A stretch of 64,000 nt of DNA from Hymenopus coronatus (lineage: Eukaryota; Arthropoda; Insecta; Mantodea; Hymenopodidae). A program made the translations under genes and the position numbers. The notes under the pieces are model-generated. The model saw only the letters and a program-made list of their open reading frames with translations, had not been told where the DNA came from and did no database searches. The stretch covers positions 35,057,501 through 35,121,500 of the forward strand of contig CM060895.1 in NCBI GenBank assembly GCA_030762935.1, written 5' to 3'. Numbering within the stretch: position 1 is the first letter of the stretch; every line of letters starts with the position of its first letter. Below, one piece after another: positions 22,747 to 34,964 of this stretch.

Positions 22747-23480
22747 GACATAAATTGTGTGTTTTAATGAGATCTACATTTTTTATGTAGTAAGTTTTTG
22801 TGTACCTCTCAGAGTATAGGAGTTATATAAAAATCATCCAGAATAAAGAGATCTTTAGAGGCTATTACTAGAAATTCATATATACACGTTGTTTATGATG
22901 AAAATATCTTATACACGTGCCATTTTAATAAAATTATTAGAGCTATTTTTGAGTAAATAAAAATTTTCAAAAAATGTTCCATATAAAGGGTAATTGCGGG
23001 TTGGAGGGTATTTTCTTGAAAATCATCTTATCACATCCTTGGAAAATACCTGTTGCCCTCCGTGGTGTAATGGTTACCATGCTAACTTCATATACCCAAG
23101 ATTGCGGGTTCAAACCTGGCGGAGGACGATGGATTTTTTCGGGCAAAAAAATCCTTAGCATGGCTTCCTTCGGAAGGGGAGTAAAGCCGTTGGTCCCGTG
23201 TCGTAGATTTATGGCATGTAAAAGAACCTCAAGCCTGATAGAGAGGCCTCTGAGCAAAATTAAGCAGTCTTTCATGCCCAGTATAGAATGGGACGCTGAG
23301 AACCACAGCAGTTAAAGAGCACCCATAAATAAAATTTCTTGGAAAATGCTTAACTTAAATACCAAATTTTGCATCAAAATCTCTCTCTCTCTCTCTACTA
23401 TCTGTGTTTTGCATTAGAGACTCTGAAAAATGTGTATTTCCAATGAAATCGTGTATCAAAATCTCCCTTTGCCCAGGGTG
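22747..23480 (-). mobile_element. HPR repeat, reverse, carrying a SINE-A insertion
   Basis: Reverse-oriented middle (CATAAATTGTGTGTTTTAAT, GTAGTAAGTTTTTGTG) to the AAGGGTAATTGCGGG segment. It is then interrupted by SINE-A at 23048-23337 and resumes (CTTGGAAAATGCTTAACTTA) up to AATGAAATCGTGTATCAAAA. Confidence 0.8.
23048..23337 (+). mobile_element. SINE-A, full-length with target duplication
   Basis: Reference copy of the family, about 290 bp, flanked by the 10-bp duplication CTTGGAAAAT (23038-23047 and 23338-23347). The tRNA-like head has A box TGGTGTAATGGTTACC and B box GGTTCAAACCT, spaced as in a tRNA. The body carries GATGGATTTTTTCGGG, CTTAGCATGGCTTCC, TCGTAGATTTATGGC, AACCTCAAGCCTGATA and CTTTCATGCCC. 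The 3' end is CCATAAATAAA rather than a long poly(A). Confidence 0.95.
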
Positions 23481-24220
23481 AACCCTGTTTTCATCCTTTA
23501 ATGATGCTGATGCTGTCAGATGTCCACTTCATTGTTCTTTTTCATCATAATGCTGGCCATCTTTTTAAGCCACTCAAAAGCATCTGTTTTGGAAGTGGCT
23601 TTGTGCCTGTAAGCCTCATATGAAAAGTCTACCCAGCAGATTTGTTCAATGTAATGCAAAATCTGATTTCACAATGTTGCTTACTGCATCCTGATGCTTG
23701 GCACAATCGCTAAACACCCTTTCACTTTTGGTGCATTCTACACATTTCATATGCTCAGAGGTAACTGAATTGTGTCTCCTATCTTACACGGCATCTGCAC
23801 CATCAACCAACACAAGAGATTTCCATTCAGCCTCACATTGAACGGAAAAAATGAGTACTGTATTTATTGGACATACCCTCTATGTATATTTTTTTCCTGT
23901 ATAGTGACAAAGCCCTCTTAATTCAGCATGAATTTTGTACAATTTTTGTGCAACTGGTAAACAATTGACTATATGAATAGTAACCTAATTAAAATACCTC
24001 AATTTTTGTGCCATTAGGTGTTTCTGATACATATGTTCCTATTGGTCTGAAATTTTCAATACATTATCATACATTTTTGAAGTGTTAAGTACATAATGTC
24101 ACACAGATGGAATTCCAAATCCGGCATGAAGTCACTAAATTTTTAAAGATTTATATATTGCCTTAAGCTCTGGTACCCATGAAATGTAAACCACTTTTTC
24201 TAACATTTACATTGATTAAC
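23481..24220. other. Intron sequence; possible HPR scrap near 23880-24060
   Basis: 23481-23860 has no recognised content; one minus-strand frame shows a C-x-x-C spacing (KCVECTKSE) but too little to identify. 23880-24060 weakly resembles the HPR segment ending CTTAATTCTGGATGAG. Confidence 0.3.
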
Positions 24221-24356
24221 ATGAAGCAATTTTTTTTTTTTTTTTATTTTTTTTTTTAAATTACAACTAAGCGAAAGCTTATCTAGTAATATTTCCTTCA
24301 TAAATAAGTTCGCAATGTATAGGTGAGTCTTCCACTGAAGGCCCCCAAAGCTTACA

Positions 24357-27034
24357 CTAATTCTTGCGGTCACACATTAAGTCATTTGGCTTGATTCTTT
24401 TCAATCTTCTAACTTCACACTTACTAGGCACATTCAACATCTCTATATTTCCATGGTGCTGCACTCTTATATGATGTTTCCTTGCTGTATTTTTTGTTTC
24501 TTCTGTAACTGTGTCGATCTTGAGATCTCTGTGTATCTGATCATTGCACACATACCAAGGTGCATTAACTATTGTTCTTAGAGCTTTATTTTGAAATGTC
24601 TGTATATGTTTTATATTAGTCAATTTAGAACAGCCCCAAAGCTGTATCCCATAGGTCCAAACTGGCTTTAACACCTGCTTGTATATTAATAGCTTATTAT
24701 ATATGTCAAGCTCAGAATTTCTCCCAATAAGCCAGTAAAGTTTCTTATATTTGATATTTAACTCTTTTCTTTTAGTTTCTATATGCTTTCTCCAATTTAG
24801 TTTTGCATCTAGTATCATTCCTAGGTACTTCACTGATTGAACTTGAGGAATAGTTTGATTATTTATTTTTATCGGTGGTATCTTAGTTTTCTTATTCGTA
24901 AAGTTGATGTGTACGGATTTAGATTCATTTAATTTTACGCGCCATTTCTTGGTCCACTCATTGACCCTATTGACGGCTTTCTGTAATTTCTGTGTAGATT
25001 CCTCTACTGTATGGCCTATTGCCATTATTCCTGTGTCGTCAGCGAAGGTAGCCATAGTAGTATCATCTTGATATGGAATATCCCTAGTAAATATAAGGAA
25101 CAGTATTGGCCCCAAGACGCTTCCTTGAGGTACTCCAGCAGCTATATTCTTCAATTCAGAGTATTCATTTCCATATTTAACTCGGAAATATCTCCCTTCA
25201 ATATAGGATAACAATATTTGATAAAAGTGCTCAGGTAGATCTCGTTGAAGCTTAAAAATTAGACCTTTGTGCCATACTTTATCGAAGGCTTTGGCCACGT
25301 CTAAAAATACTCCAGAACAAATTTTGTTGTCCTCTAATGTTCTTTCTATGATATCGACTATACGATGTACTTGATCAATAGTTGAATGTTTGTTTCTAAA
25401 TCCAAACTGTGATCTGGTATTAACTTACTTTCCTCTATTATAGGTTTTAATTGCTTTAACAATAGTTTTTCAACTAGCTTAGATAATTGAGATAAGAGTG
25501 AAATCGGTCTATATGATTCCTTTTCATTAGGGTTTTTTCCAGGTTTAAGGACCATGAGCACTTCTGCTACCTTCCATTGACTTGGGATATATTTAAGTCT
25601 TAATGCAGTATTTATCAAGTGTAATAACTGGTAAGACCTTTTTGTGGTAATTCTTTAAGAATGTGTCCTGTGATTAAATCATATCCTGGTGCTTTTTTTG
25701 CATTTATATTCTGCTGTATTTCACGTTTTAATTCTTTGAGCGTTACACACCTAAGTTCTATACCTTGCTTTTTCTTGCCATGTTTTATGTTCTCTTCAGA
25801 TGTTTGCCTAGGTAAAGGTTGAAAAATCTCTTCTAGATAGTTGGCAAATAGGTCTGCTTTATCCTTATCGCTCCTTGCCCATGCTCCATCTCCTTTTTTT
25901 ATTGGCGGAATTTGATTAACAGGTCTTTTAATACTCCTGGTTGCCTTCCATAAAGAGTAATCGGTATCTTTATCTGCTGTTAGTCCTTTCATATAGATAG
26001 TAAATGATTTATTTTTTATACTACTGATCAAATTCTTTAACTTATAACAGGTTTGATTTAATCGCTTTTTATCTTCTGGTGCCCGTGTTCTCTGCCACTT
26101 TTTACGCAGTTTTCTTTTTTCACTAATTAACTCCCTCACTTCCATTGGATAGGAGATATCATTAATGTTATTCCTACTTTTTTTCCGGAGTATGGTTCCA
26201 TGCTGCTTGTTGAATATTAGTAACAAAGAGATCTATCTCTGCTTCCAACTGTTGCGGTGTTTTTAAAGGAACATTAAGTTCGATAGTGCTCTCTAATTCA
26301 TTTTTGAACCCTTCCCAATTTGTTTTATTATTAATTAGCCTTGGGGGGCTATCCTTTATTATTATATTATCACTTACTGTTAATATGATAGGGGAATGAT
26401 CTGATGAAATATCATAATCCTCATTTACGTGCACATAATTGTTAGAGATACCCTTCGTTATGAAAAAATCAATTAAATCTGGTGTTTTGTTTTCATCTGT
26501 CGGCCAATATGTAGGTTTTCCAGTTGAATGGAATTGACACTTTGTTTTAATAGCTGCCCTATACAGCTCCCTTCCTTTAGTAGTAATTATTCTTGATCCC
26601 CAATGAGAATGTTTGGCGTTATAATCACCTCCAATAATAAAGTTATTTCCTAAAGTCTTAAAGAGGTTGATATAATCCTCTTCTTTTAGATTATACCTTG
26701 GAGGACAATATATTACAGAAACATTAAAAGACTTAGTTTTAACTTGGATAGTGATAGTTATCACTTGCATTTTTTTGGTTTCTATTTTACTTTCTTCGTA
26801 GTGTTTAATGCAATTTTTAATTATTACTGCGGAGGCCCCTCTTGCTTTATCAGATGGATGGTCTGAGCGGTAGATGTCATAACCTCTTATTCTAACATAT
26901 GACTGTTTAGCCAAATGCGTTTCGGATATTAAGCATATATCTATTTTCTTGCTTTTCAGGAACAGTTCCAACTCCTGAATACGCTGTTGCAAACCGTTTG
27001 CATTCCATGATAATATTCTATGTGTGTGTGCCAT
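24357..27034 (-). pseudogene. LINE ORF2: endonuclease and reverse transcriptase, frameshifted
   Basis: Starts with ATG at 27034, three bases after the ORF1 stop. Endonuclease domain 27034-26174: ILSWNANGLQQRIQEL, DICLISETHL, GDYNAKHSHWGS and SSDHSPI are the conserved catalytic blocks. Reverse transcriptase: AKAFDKVWHKGL, AAGVPQGSVLGP and the catalytic FADDTGIMAIG (25298-24357), followed by the PVWTYGIQLWG thumb region. At least three frameshifts (near 26200, 25616 and 25330) break the frame, so no functional protein is made. Jockey clade is inferred from the endonuclease and ORF1 zinc-knuckle style. No RNase H domain is seen, as expected for Jockey. Confidence 0.9.
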
Positions 27035-27035
27035 T

Positions 27036-28623
27036 TTATTTAATTTTGTTAAGTCTAGCTTCTAGCTCTCTTAATCTATCATAAATCAGTTTGTTGGTAT
27101 ATTTCTGCTCGTCCAGTATTTCTAGGATGCATATTATAGCTTTATCAACAGTTGGAAATTCAGCTTTACTAATACGTGTTGCTGCTGCATAATTGTTCTG
27201 TTCTCTATTAGGTTCATCCACTATTACTTCACTTTCTTCTAGAACCATATCTAAGTTACAATTCCCTTGAGTCCTATGAATCTGTCTTTGATTTTTCATT
27301 GTTTCATTCCTCCTTTTTTGCAGCTCCTTAGCTACTTCGCATCCACGATAATTTGCAGGATGTTTTTCTCCACAATTAACACATTTTGGATGTGCAGTTT
27401 TGCTTATTTTACAATCTTTAGTAAAGTGCTTTCCTGCACATTTCACACAGCGTGTTTCTTTTTGGCAATAGGCCTGTGTATGGTTAAAGCCTTGGCATTT
27501 CTTGCATTGTGGTATCAAATTAGTATTCTTTCTCAGAGGCTCTATTTTGACAACCACATTCAAAATTGTCTTAATATTATATATATATCTGTAATATTCT
27601 CCTTATTATCAAAGGTAAGCATAAATAGTGGCAATCCTTGTCTAATTACTTCCTGCTCCCCATTCCTATTTTATACCTTTCTTTCTTAAGAATATTTACA
27701 TCTTTAATTTTAAAACCTCTTTCCTTTAGTTCTTCTATTATAATCTTCTTTTGGGCATGAAGCATGCAATCCTCTTGCCAAACTCTGATTGGTCTATCAT
27801 TTTTATTTTCATAAGTCTGCCAATTGATTTTTTCTGTGTTTAATTTCTTGGCTAGAGCCCTATAGCTATCAGAGTTCATAGTATTGATCTTCCATACATT
27901 ATTATTTAATGATGTAACTTTATATTCTTTTCCTAGCACTGGCTTTAATAATGCCTTAATTTTTGAATAATCTGCTATATCATATATGTTAATAGGTGGA
28001 GGCTGGTGTTCCTTATAGGGAATTTTTTCCCCCTCCAAGTTATTTGTTTTGCTTTCAGTGCTTCTGGTTTCTGTCTTTTTCCCATTTTTTCCTGGTTTTC
28101 CTGTTTCTATTACTGGGGATGTTTAGGCTTTTCGTTTTTTGTTTTTCCTCTGTAATATCCACCCTGTTTCTCTGGCCAGATCTTCCTCATCTGTACAGTA
28201 ATCTATTATATTGCTAGAACCTGCTTTTTCTATAAGGTCTTTCTCACTAGTTGTTTTCATTCTCTTTTGCTCTACTCTTATAGGTTCCATATTGGCATCC
28301 GCAGAATTCTGCTTTGCTTTGTCCATATTTTTTCTAAGTTCTTGATTTTCGAGTCTAAGAGCTTTTATTTCATTTTTTAATTCTTTGTTTTGGCGCTGAA
28401 TCTCATTCAGTATCTTCTTTAGTTCCTCTTCTGCTGTGTGTAAGTGCACTACTTGTTTTGCTGTAGGCGAGCGTTGAATCAATGCACTCTTTCTAAACAC
28501 ATCTCCCTCAAGCAGTTGATGACTCCCCCCAGAATCCATGGAGTCTGCCTCCGAAGAGGGTGGATTGTCCAGTTTACCTGGAGTACCACCTGGGGTAGTA
28601 AATCCAAAATTTGTTTTATCCAT
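27036..28623 (-). pseudogene. LINE ORF1: coiled-coil, zinc-knuckle gag-like protein
   Basis: Starts at ATG 28623 (MDKTNFGFTTPGGTPGKLD). A coiled coil of heptad type follows (EEELKKILNEIQRQNKELK). The second part (IRVWQEDCMLHAQKK) and the region before the knuckles match the PRE_C2HC domain of Jockey gag. Three zinc knuckles follow: CKKCQGFNHTQAYC, CVKCAGKHFTKDC and CVNCGEKHPANYRGC. One in-frame stop near 28123 and one frameshift between 27646 and 27563 disrupt it. Its stop codon lies just before the ORF2 ATG, suggesting translation coupling in the active ancestor. Confidence 0.88.
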
Positions 28624-28847
28624 TGCTTGGGTTAGTATTGTGGAATGTTCTTAGCTTCCCCTCGTCTCTTGATAGTTAGTAGCTAACGCTCACATAACTA
28701 CCCGTCTGACTCACCAGGTACTGGGCCCCCCTGCCACGACAATGCGACATTCCCTGGGGGGGGATGAAGCAAATAGAAAACTAAGCACAAGAGAGAAAAA
28801 AATGAACATGACTAGATATAGAAAGTCATGTGTATCACATCAGATAT

Positions 28848-29310
28848 TGTTACCTTCTTTACCAACATATAGATTGTAGCGAATGTATTGTATTTCACTC
28901 AAAGATTTGACACCCAGATTTCACAGGAAATATGTACTTTAAACTACCCTGAATAAAAACAGTCTTTGCGTGCATGCGCGTGCGTGCATGTGTATGCGTG
29001 CCTAGATCGTGAACAGTGTAACTCAAAAGTGAAAAGTTGATTAAATGCCAAACGATGATATTCATGTTCTCCATCTTCCAAGGATGAAAAGGATTTCCAA
29101 GAAAATTCCACCACCCAAGGAACACTTTTTGAAAATCTTGACTCTCTCAAAAGTAGCTACAATGATTTTCATTAAGGTATTTTTAAAGAACTGAAATTAT
29201 AGTTTTAATGCTCTGGAAAAAGCATCTGGAGTTGTCTTCATTCTGGATGACTTTTGCATAACTGGTAAACATAAGAGAAGGGCAGGTTTTTACTGCATAA
29301 TAAAGGAAGA
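28848..29310 (+). mobile_element. HPR repeat, short version
   Basis: Diverged hairpin end (CCTTCTTTACCAACATATAG), TGTATTTCACTCAAAGATTTG and a GT/GC-rich tract at 28970-29000. The AATTCCACCACCCAAGGAAC and TTTTTACTGCATAATAAAGG segments follow. The far end is missing, and GPATCH11 exon 4 lies about 100 bp further on. Confidence 0.7.
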
Positions 29311-29413
29311 TCTTCATCCTGCTATTTATCTTATTGCCATTTAAAGAACATATGCATGCATATAATGGATCTAGAGAGGTGCATAAACTTTTTAGCTCTA
29401 ATAAAGATGATAC

Positions 29414-29539
29414 CTCAAGTTCCAGCTCCTCTTCCTCATCCTCCTCTTGTTTCTCTGAATCTTCTTCCTCATCTTCCTCATCTTCATCTTTATTTGCAGG
29501 AGTTGGCCAAAAGAAAGTTTCAGCTGGTTCATCAATACA
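29414..29539 (-). CDS. GPATCH11: GPATCH11 exon 4 (acidic stretch)
   Basis: Acceptor TTTTGCAG behind a long T run (AG at 29541-29540) and donor GAG|GTATCA at 29413-29412. It is 126 nt, phase 0 at both sides. Encodes CIDEPAETFFWPTPANK and then 25 mostly Glu/Asp residues. Vertebrate GPATCH11 has the same layout: an aromatic-rich segment (W with flanking hydrophobics) followed by an acidic low-complexity run before the DUF4187 motif. The open frame continues past the donor, but the continuation is not conserved. Confidence 0.85.
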
Positions 29540-31900
29540 CTGCAAAAAAAAAAAAAAAAAAACATTCACTAATTAATTATAACTATTTTAGTTTATGCAC
29601 AGAAACATAGCCATACAATTGGGTGGAGTTTTTATCTGCTCTTTTGTTGAGGTTACTTATTATCACAGTTATAGTGCATTAATGGTTACTTGTAGCTGTT
29701 ACCAGTAACAACTAACTTGTTTGCTTTCAAGGTTTATATGTTTGCTCCCAAATTTAATTAATGGTTACCAGAAGCAATTACCTGTAACGCGTCAATATGA
29801 GCAATATCAAGACAGACTTACTTTGTTGTTATTTGATGCAATCTAAAAATAAGTTTCTCTAGCTGTGTCAATGCTTAAGATTACTAAGCTGATTTATAAT
29901 TACAAATTGCATTTGTACTGGGAACTACATTTCTGCATCTATACACAGTTTGTGCGGTGAACTGAGGCTTATGGAATCCTGAATGTAAACATCACATGAT
30001 GCAGACAGCAAAGTAAAGTATATTACTATTGCCACATGGCTGAAATTAAGCATACACTAACTTAAGCACTCCAGTAGGTTGTTAGGACATAGTAATGACA
30101 TTTTGAAAGGCAATATTGCTACAGAAAATAAATTTTCAAAGCTCAAACACACATTATTGTCTCATATCATTAAAATCTTTATATAATAAAGTATGCATTA
30201 TTTATAGGCTTTGTTGCACTGATTTTACCAAACTTGGCATGGACAACCTTTAACACAATGCAGAAATTACTCTCCAGCTGAATTCAAAACTCTATCCCAT
30301 TGCATAGAATTAATTATTTCATTTCATGTAATGCCTACTAAAGCTTGCAAGATCATTTATATTTTTCTCATTGATTGCTGTAATAGTTTGAACATTTCCA
30401 ATATAAGAAACATAATTCTCTACTGTGGTTTCATAGCCCCATAAAATAACTGCGAGTTCATATATTATTTGATGATCCATTATCTGACAATGATCATGGA
30501 GTAATAAAACAATCTGATAATTACAAACTGCTTGCACTAATGCAAAGGCGATATAATTGCATGGTTGAAACATTAAAAGAAATTTTGAGTTGTATTATGT
30601 GACTGTAATAACAGCAACATCAAAGCAGACAAAATAGTTCAATATAATTTTATTTACCTTCATATGATTATTTATTATTTATTGATATAACATTTTGCAA
30701 AAGGATTCAATGTAATTGAATGATACAACATTTCTATGACACTCAAGCATTGCCAACATAGAATAATAAATAAAACAATGTTAAAATCCACACATTCTGT
30801 GTCCATACTCCGAAGTTCTATCATAAGTTCTAGTTTTTTAATTTTTGTAACCAGCAGATTTCTTTCTCTACAGGAAGTTTGAGATGTTTCATAGCCAGAA
30901 AGACAAACCAGATATCATTTAGAAATGCTAAGTGGGCATACATAACAACGATAGCATTAAACCAGATGTGTTCATTGGTTGGTTTTTAGCTTTCTTTCTT
31001 GCATTTTCTTTGTAGTTTTATGTATGTTGGTTGCTGTGAATAAACAAGGATATGTTGAAGTTAGTTAAACTGGTATTACCTTTTCCCAACAGAGATTTTC
31101 TCTGTGAATATTGATAGGTTCCCCAAATGTGACAATGCAAGACAGAGCTGTGTCCACAAGAAACCATAATTGTGATATTTGCGGTTGTTCAACCATGCTT
31201 TTGTATATTGTTTTCTCAGTTACTTTTCTTTCTTCATAGTTTAATTATCTATTTGAGTGTGTTGTTTACACGTCCGAAGGAATGCACGGCTACTGGACAA
31301 GTTTAAATATGGTAAGGATAACCCTCAAACCACAGGCAAGGTCTGTATTTCAGTTAGTATGTAGATAATCTTAGTTGATTACATAGATGTAGTAAAGAGG
31401 ATAATGTAGGCATTTTTTATGCCAGATGATACTGTACATTGAGAATGCCATTCTTGATCTCTTGTGGAGAAGTTTGTTACTACATAAAGAGTAGAGATAA
31501 GTTTCCGATAAGCCATAGAACATACTTACAGCAAATCATTATGCCCAGATTCAGTAACCTTGAGATACCTTCACTATGACCATTACAGGGTAACCATTAT
31601 GTTTGTATTCATTAAAACTGTTATTGGGTAGCCAGTTACTCTGCGATATTACTTCTGTATCTGTTGAAATGTAACCATTATCTTATTTTTTGCTCAGCCC
31701 TTCACACTTCATTAGATTTTTTTAATTTCAAGAAAGAAACATTTTTATACAGTGGGTTGAGAAAGGTACCCCAAAACAAAATGTGTAACAAGGAAAACAA
31801 AACACCCTGCATCTCACTTTCAATGCAATAAACTAGAAAGCAGACCATTTAGAGTTCAAGTTCCAAAGTAATAGTGTCCAATAAGCATCTAATTGAGAGA
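29540..31900 (-). other. GPATCH11 intron 3, mostly unrecognised
   Basis: AT-rich. The 84-codon minus-strand frame at 30573-30319 (MFQPCNYIAFALVQAVC...) is open but resembles nothing I know and has no splice or transposon context; I do not call it a gene. Confidence 0.5.
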
Positions 31901-32100
31901 CTCCTGTAACTAAGAGAACAGGTTGACTGAACTGGTATAATTGGGAGAGATACTGCATGATAAACCAAAGTTACTTGATGTTTGTCTTCTCAGAATAAAG
32001 AAAATCCCTGAAAAAAACTCTTATCTGGGACCTCATCATAAGCGACATTAGAACTTGCGACCTCTTGAGTGTGAGGCTGACATACATCCCCATCGATAGA
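31901..32100 (-). mobile_element. SINE-B, tRNA-derived copy
   Basis: Same body and head as the fragment at 14290-14430: GATGTTTGTCTTCTCAGAATA, CCCTGAAAAAAACTCTTAT, and on the minus strand a B-box-like AGTTCTAATGTC. Located in GPATCH11 intron 3. Confidence 0.6.
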
Positions 32101-32194
32101 TGTAGGCTCCTTATAAATGCTTAGGGAACTTTTTATATTACAGATAGTGTGTTAGTCTAACCTTCCCGATCTAACAAGTAATTGTTTTTTTTTC

Positions 32195-32335
32195 CACATA
32201 AGCTGTAAGTAGGACAAGAGTTGAAAAGGTAGAGCCAAAAACTGAAACATTCAATGCTGTAGCTGGGATTTAAACTACGGAACTTCTAATTTCCATCCAT
32301 TGCTCTTACTGAGCTACTATAGCAACATGCTGACA
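32195..32335 (-). mobile_element. SINE-C, tRNA-derived copy
   Basis: Plus strand reads AAGCTGTAAGTAGGACAAGA, AAAGGTAGAGCC, ATTCAATGCTGTAGCTGGGA, then reverse-complemented tRNA boxes ending TACTGAGCTACTATAGCAAC. The same block recurs at 34965, 35208 and 38236. Confidence 0.65.
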
Positions 32336-32581
32336 TGATGTTAAATTACATTCTGCCATCCCATTCTAATACCATGAAATATTCCTTCAAATTCCCCACA
32401 CATAATGCACACCCTTTTTCATCATCTCCTCTCAAACTCTTTAAAAGCAGCACTCTTAATTGCACCCATGTAAATTCTTCTCTCCAAAAGTTATTCCCGA
32501 CCCACACTTTCAATTAATTATTTGATACAATGTGTAAAAAATGTTAAGATACAAATCATAAAGAAATTGTTAAAATTTTAC

Positions 32582-32829
32582 CACTGCTCGATCCAAGTTC
32601 TCGCATATCTTCTGACTTTTTCTGAGGTCAGCCTCAACATGTCTTTCAGCAACTTTTTTCATCATTCTTGCACGATAGTCATCAGGATTACATTCTTTTT
32701 CTCGCTGGAGAGCCAGGCGTCTACGAATTGCTATCTTTTTTTCAGCAATCTCCTTCAATGCAGTTTCTCTACCTAGACCTTCTCTGCCCGCCTTAATGTT
32801 GATGGGAACAGGTTCTGTTCTTCCTGTCC
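32582..32829 (-). CDS. GPATCH11: GPATCH11 exon 3
   Basis: Acceptor ATGTTACAG (AG at 32831-32830) and donor GCAGTG|GTAAAA (32581-32580). It is 248 nt, entering in phase 1 and leaving in phase 0. Encodes the segment after the G-patch: EPVPINIKAGREGLG, then a basic helix (KEIAEKKIAIRRRLALQRE), ending near RKSQKICENLDRAV. This lines up with vertebrate GPATCH11 EPIPLNIKTGKSGIG and the following charged helix up to the QLDVQ region. Splice phases match exon 2 on one side and exon 4 on the other. Confidence 0.9.
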
Positions 32830-33004
32830 CTGTAACATGCATAAAATTGGCATGTTAATAATAAAACCATAAACTGACACTGTCAGTTCAACAAGGTCAT
32901 TGTTGAACAAACAGCAAAATATAAAGCATTAAATTAACACCCCTCATGTTATAAGTATACTGTATTTATGCGAGTTCAAGACACCTTTCCCCCCCCCCCC
33001 CCAA

Positions 33005-33225
33005 ATATTAATTTTTTTTTTTTAAATACAGTTCTGGAGTCTGATCGGGACTCCAGCGCTGTATACCCTACTTTTTATTTACCTAGTTTGTTTACTTTGA
33101 TTACTGTATGATTACTGAATTTCTGTTTTACTTTTTACACACACACACACACAAACATATAACATCCATGCCCAAGGCGGGACTCAAACCCACGATCCCC
33201 TGCGCTGCGATCATCTTGCGTTTGC
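33005..33225 (-). mobile_element. SINE-D, tRNA-derived copy
   Basis: Reverse oriented with the T-rich tail on the left, the hairpin-forming ATACAGTTCTGGAG..GGACTCCAGCGCTGTAT block, an AC-rich stretch and the reverse B box (GCGGGACTCAAACCC). A second copy is at 59222-59470. Confidence 0.7.
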
Positions 33226-33701
33226 AGTATATGTTTTCTGAAAAGCATGTGGGAAAAAAAAAGGAAGTTTCAAATTTTGCAAATATGGTAGTGGGGAAAT
33301 GGTACAGATTATCGCTAGGTCTTGAAGTATACAGCAGGTTTTCTGCTTGTCATTTTTCACTGTAAAGTTAGCTGTCAATGGACCTAGGAATGTAAGCATT
33401 CTCATTGGAAAAAAGATTTCTCTGCACAACCAAAATAAAAATATAGAGTTTCCTTTCACATTGGTGGTTGTGCCTATTTGGAGCCAATATTCAAACAGGT
33501 TTAGCTGCATCACAGATAACAAGCATGTTTTAGTTTCCTCCTCACTATTCGACCCTTTACATGCATTTTTGCACAAATTCAAACATAAAACTTTTTATAA
33601 TAATTTGTTATATTAAGTAAGTTGTCTAAATCTAAAATCTTATCCATATAGTCATTGCAGTGCATTATCATTACCACAGTCGTCTCCTATTGCACATGTT
33701 G

Positions 33702-33905
33702 GTGTGGGTAGCTCAGTTAGTTAGGCGCTGGCCTTCTAAACTCAAGCTAGTGGGTTCAAACTGATCCCAGGCCGATGGTTTTTAAGTGTGCTTAAAAGAG
33801 ACAGTCCCATGATAGTAGATTTGCTGGCATGTTAACATACATACAGAGATAAAAGTGAGATAAAATCCTGGCCCCCTGCTATGCTTCTGGCAATTGATAG
33901 TGTCA
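33702..33905 (+). mobile_element. tRNA-Arg-like SINE copy
   Basis: A-box-like GTAGCTCAGTTAGTTAGGCG, a CTTCTAAAC anticodon-loop-like stretch and a B-box-like GGGTTCAAACTG, followed by about 130 bp of unrelated body (AGAGACAGTCCCATGATAG...). The acceptor stem does not pair, so it is not a working tRNA gene. Confidence 0.6.
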
Positions 33906-34405
33906 TTAACAAACAAAATAATTTAATTTAATTTCCTATTATGCGCTGCAGTACATTTCCTTTCTGCCCTTTCCTGTCTATTACAAGAATTCCAGCACAA
34001 ATTCAATTAATTAACACTGTTTATAACAATGTTGTGTTATGTATACTGTATAAATAGACATCGTTGAAGCCCAGCTGCAGTTTTGACTGTCACCTCCTAC
34101 ATATGATACATTTCCATTCTCCCCTCTCCCTCCTGTCCATATAGAGAATTAAGAAGAAAAAAAAAAGGGGGGGGGAGGTTAATCAGCTTAAGTGTTCCTT
34201 ATCAAAATAGGTGTTTAAAAATTAAGTTATCATAGATTCTTTTTATATAGATGATATGCTAAGTTTTAAAATTTGGTCCTGAAAAAAAGGAAGTTGTCTA
34301 GTATTCAGATAAATACAGTATGTCAATGGTTGAATGAAACTGAGCATGAAAGTGCATGTCAAATCTATAATTTTGAGAAAGTATTTTGATCATAATATTT
34401 TATAC

Positions 34406-34644
34406 CTGATTTTCCAATTGCTGTACCAGGTTTGTAGCCCATCTTTTGAAGTAAAGCAAATCCTTTGTTATCTCCTCCTATAGCCTCTTTTAATCCCTCA
34501 TCTCTTCTTTCTGTTTCAACTAGCTTCTTTGGCTTATTCCGCTGTCTATTTTGCTCATCTGTTATCTGTTTCTTCTTGTGAATATCATGGTATCTTCTAT
34601 GGCTATGGTTGTATATTAAACCCGGACGGATATCTTTTTTTACA
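34406..34644 (-). CDS. GPATCH11: GPATCH11 exon 2 (G-patch exon)
   Basis: Acceptor TGTTTTTAG (AG at 34646-34645) and donor ATCAG|GTATAA (34405-34404). It is 239 nt, entering in phase 2 and leaving in phase 1. Encodes VKKDIRPGLIYNHSHRRY, a basic helix and the G-patch core NKGFALLQKMGYKPGTAIG, whose glycines and aromatic are the family signature. Vertebrate orthologues have EDIRPGL and NKGFALLQKMGYKSG at the same places. The exon is the parent of the cassette copies at 39670-39924 and 45893-46137. Confidence 0.93.
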
Positions 34645-34964
34645 CTAAAAACATTCATACCTACAATTAATCATCTCTAAAGTGAAGCATACATAAAAGC
34701 AGTATATGGTGGGCTATAGGGCATCCAGCTTGAAGAAACAAATTCAATTTCTGAATGCCTTTATTTGTAAAATTGTTTTAACATCAAGAAATTGAAATAG
34801 AATAAATGCTTCATAAATTTGAAATAGTGCATGGATTGTGATCCTTTAGTTTCACTTGTATGCAGTTTTAAAACAAATTTCTTTTTTAATATTTCATCAG
34901 AAGGTGTGTTTTATTCAAACAGGACATTACTGAGAAATTTCAAACATTAATAACCTGCTTTGTT

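Larger units (their letters stand above)
24230..28763 (-). mobile_element. Jockey-type LINE, nearly full-length but inactivated
   Basis: 4534 bp on the minus strand, flanked by the 9-bp target duplication ATGAAGCAA (24221-24229 and 28764-28772). The 3' end is a poly(A) (plus-strand poly(T) from 24230). Two open frames in the usual LINE order: a gag-like ORF1 with coiled coil and zinc knuckles, and ORF2 with apurinic-like endonuclease plus reverse transcriptase. The 5'UTR is only about 140 bp. Presence of an intact-looking 5' end, a duplication and only a few mutations indicates a fairly recent insertion into the last GPATCH11 intron. Confidence 0.92.

Noticed and set aside
27267..27689. 140-codon plus-strand frame
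   Set aside because: Antisense to the LINE ORF1 zinc-knuckle region.
29334..29576. Serine-rich open frame on the plus strand
   Set aside because: It is the antisense shadow of the acidic GPATCH11 exon 4 (GAA/GAG runs read as TCC/TCT).
30319..30573. 84-codon open frame on the minus strand in intron 3
   Set aside because: No resemblance to a known protein, no splice context, and AT-rich introns give such frames by chance.
33708..33775. tRNA-Arg gene candidate
   Set aside because: A and B boxes are present but the acceptor and T stems do not pair, and unrelated SINE body follows.
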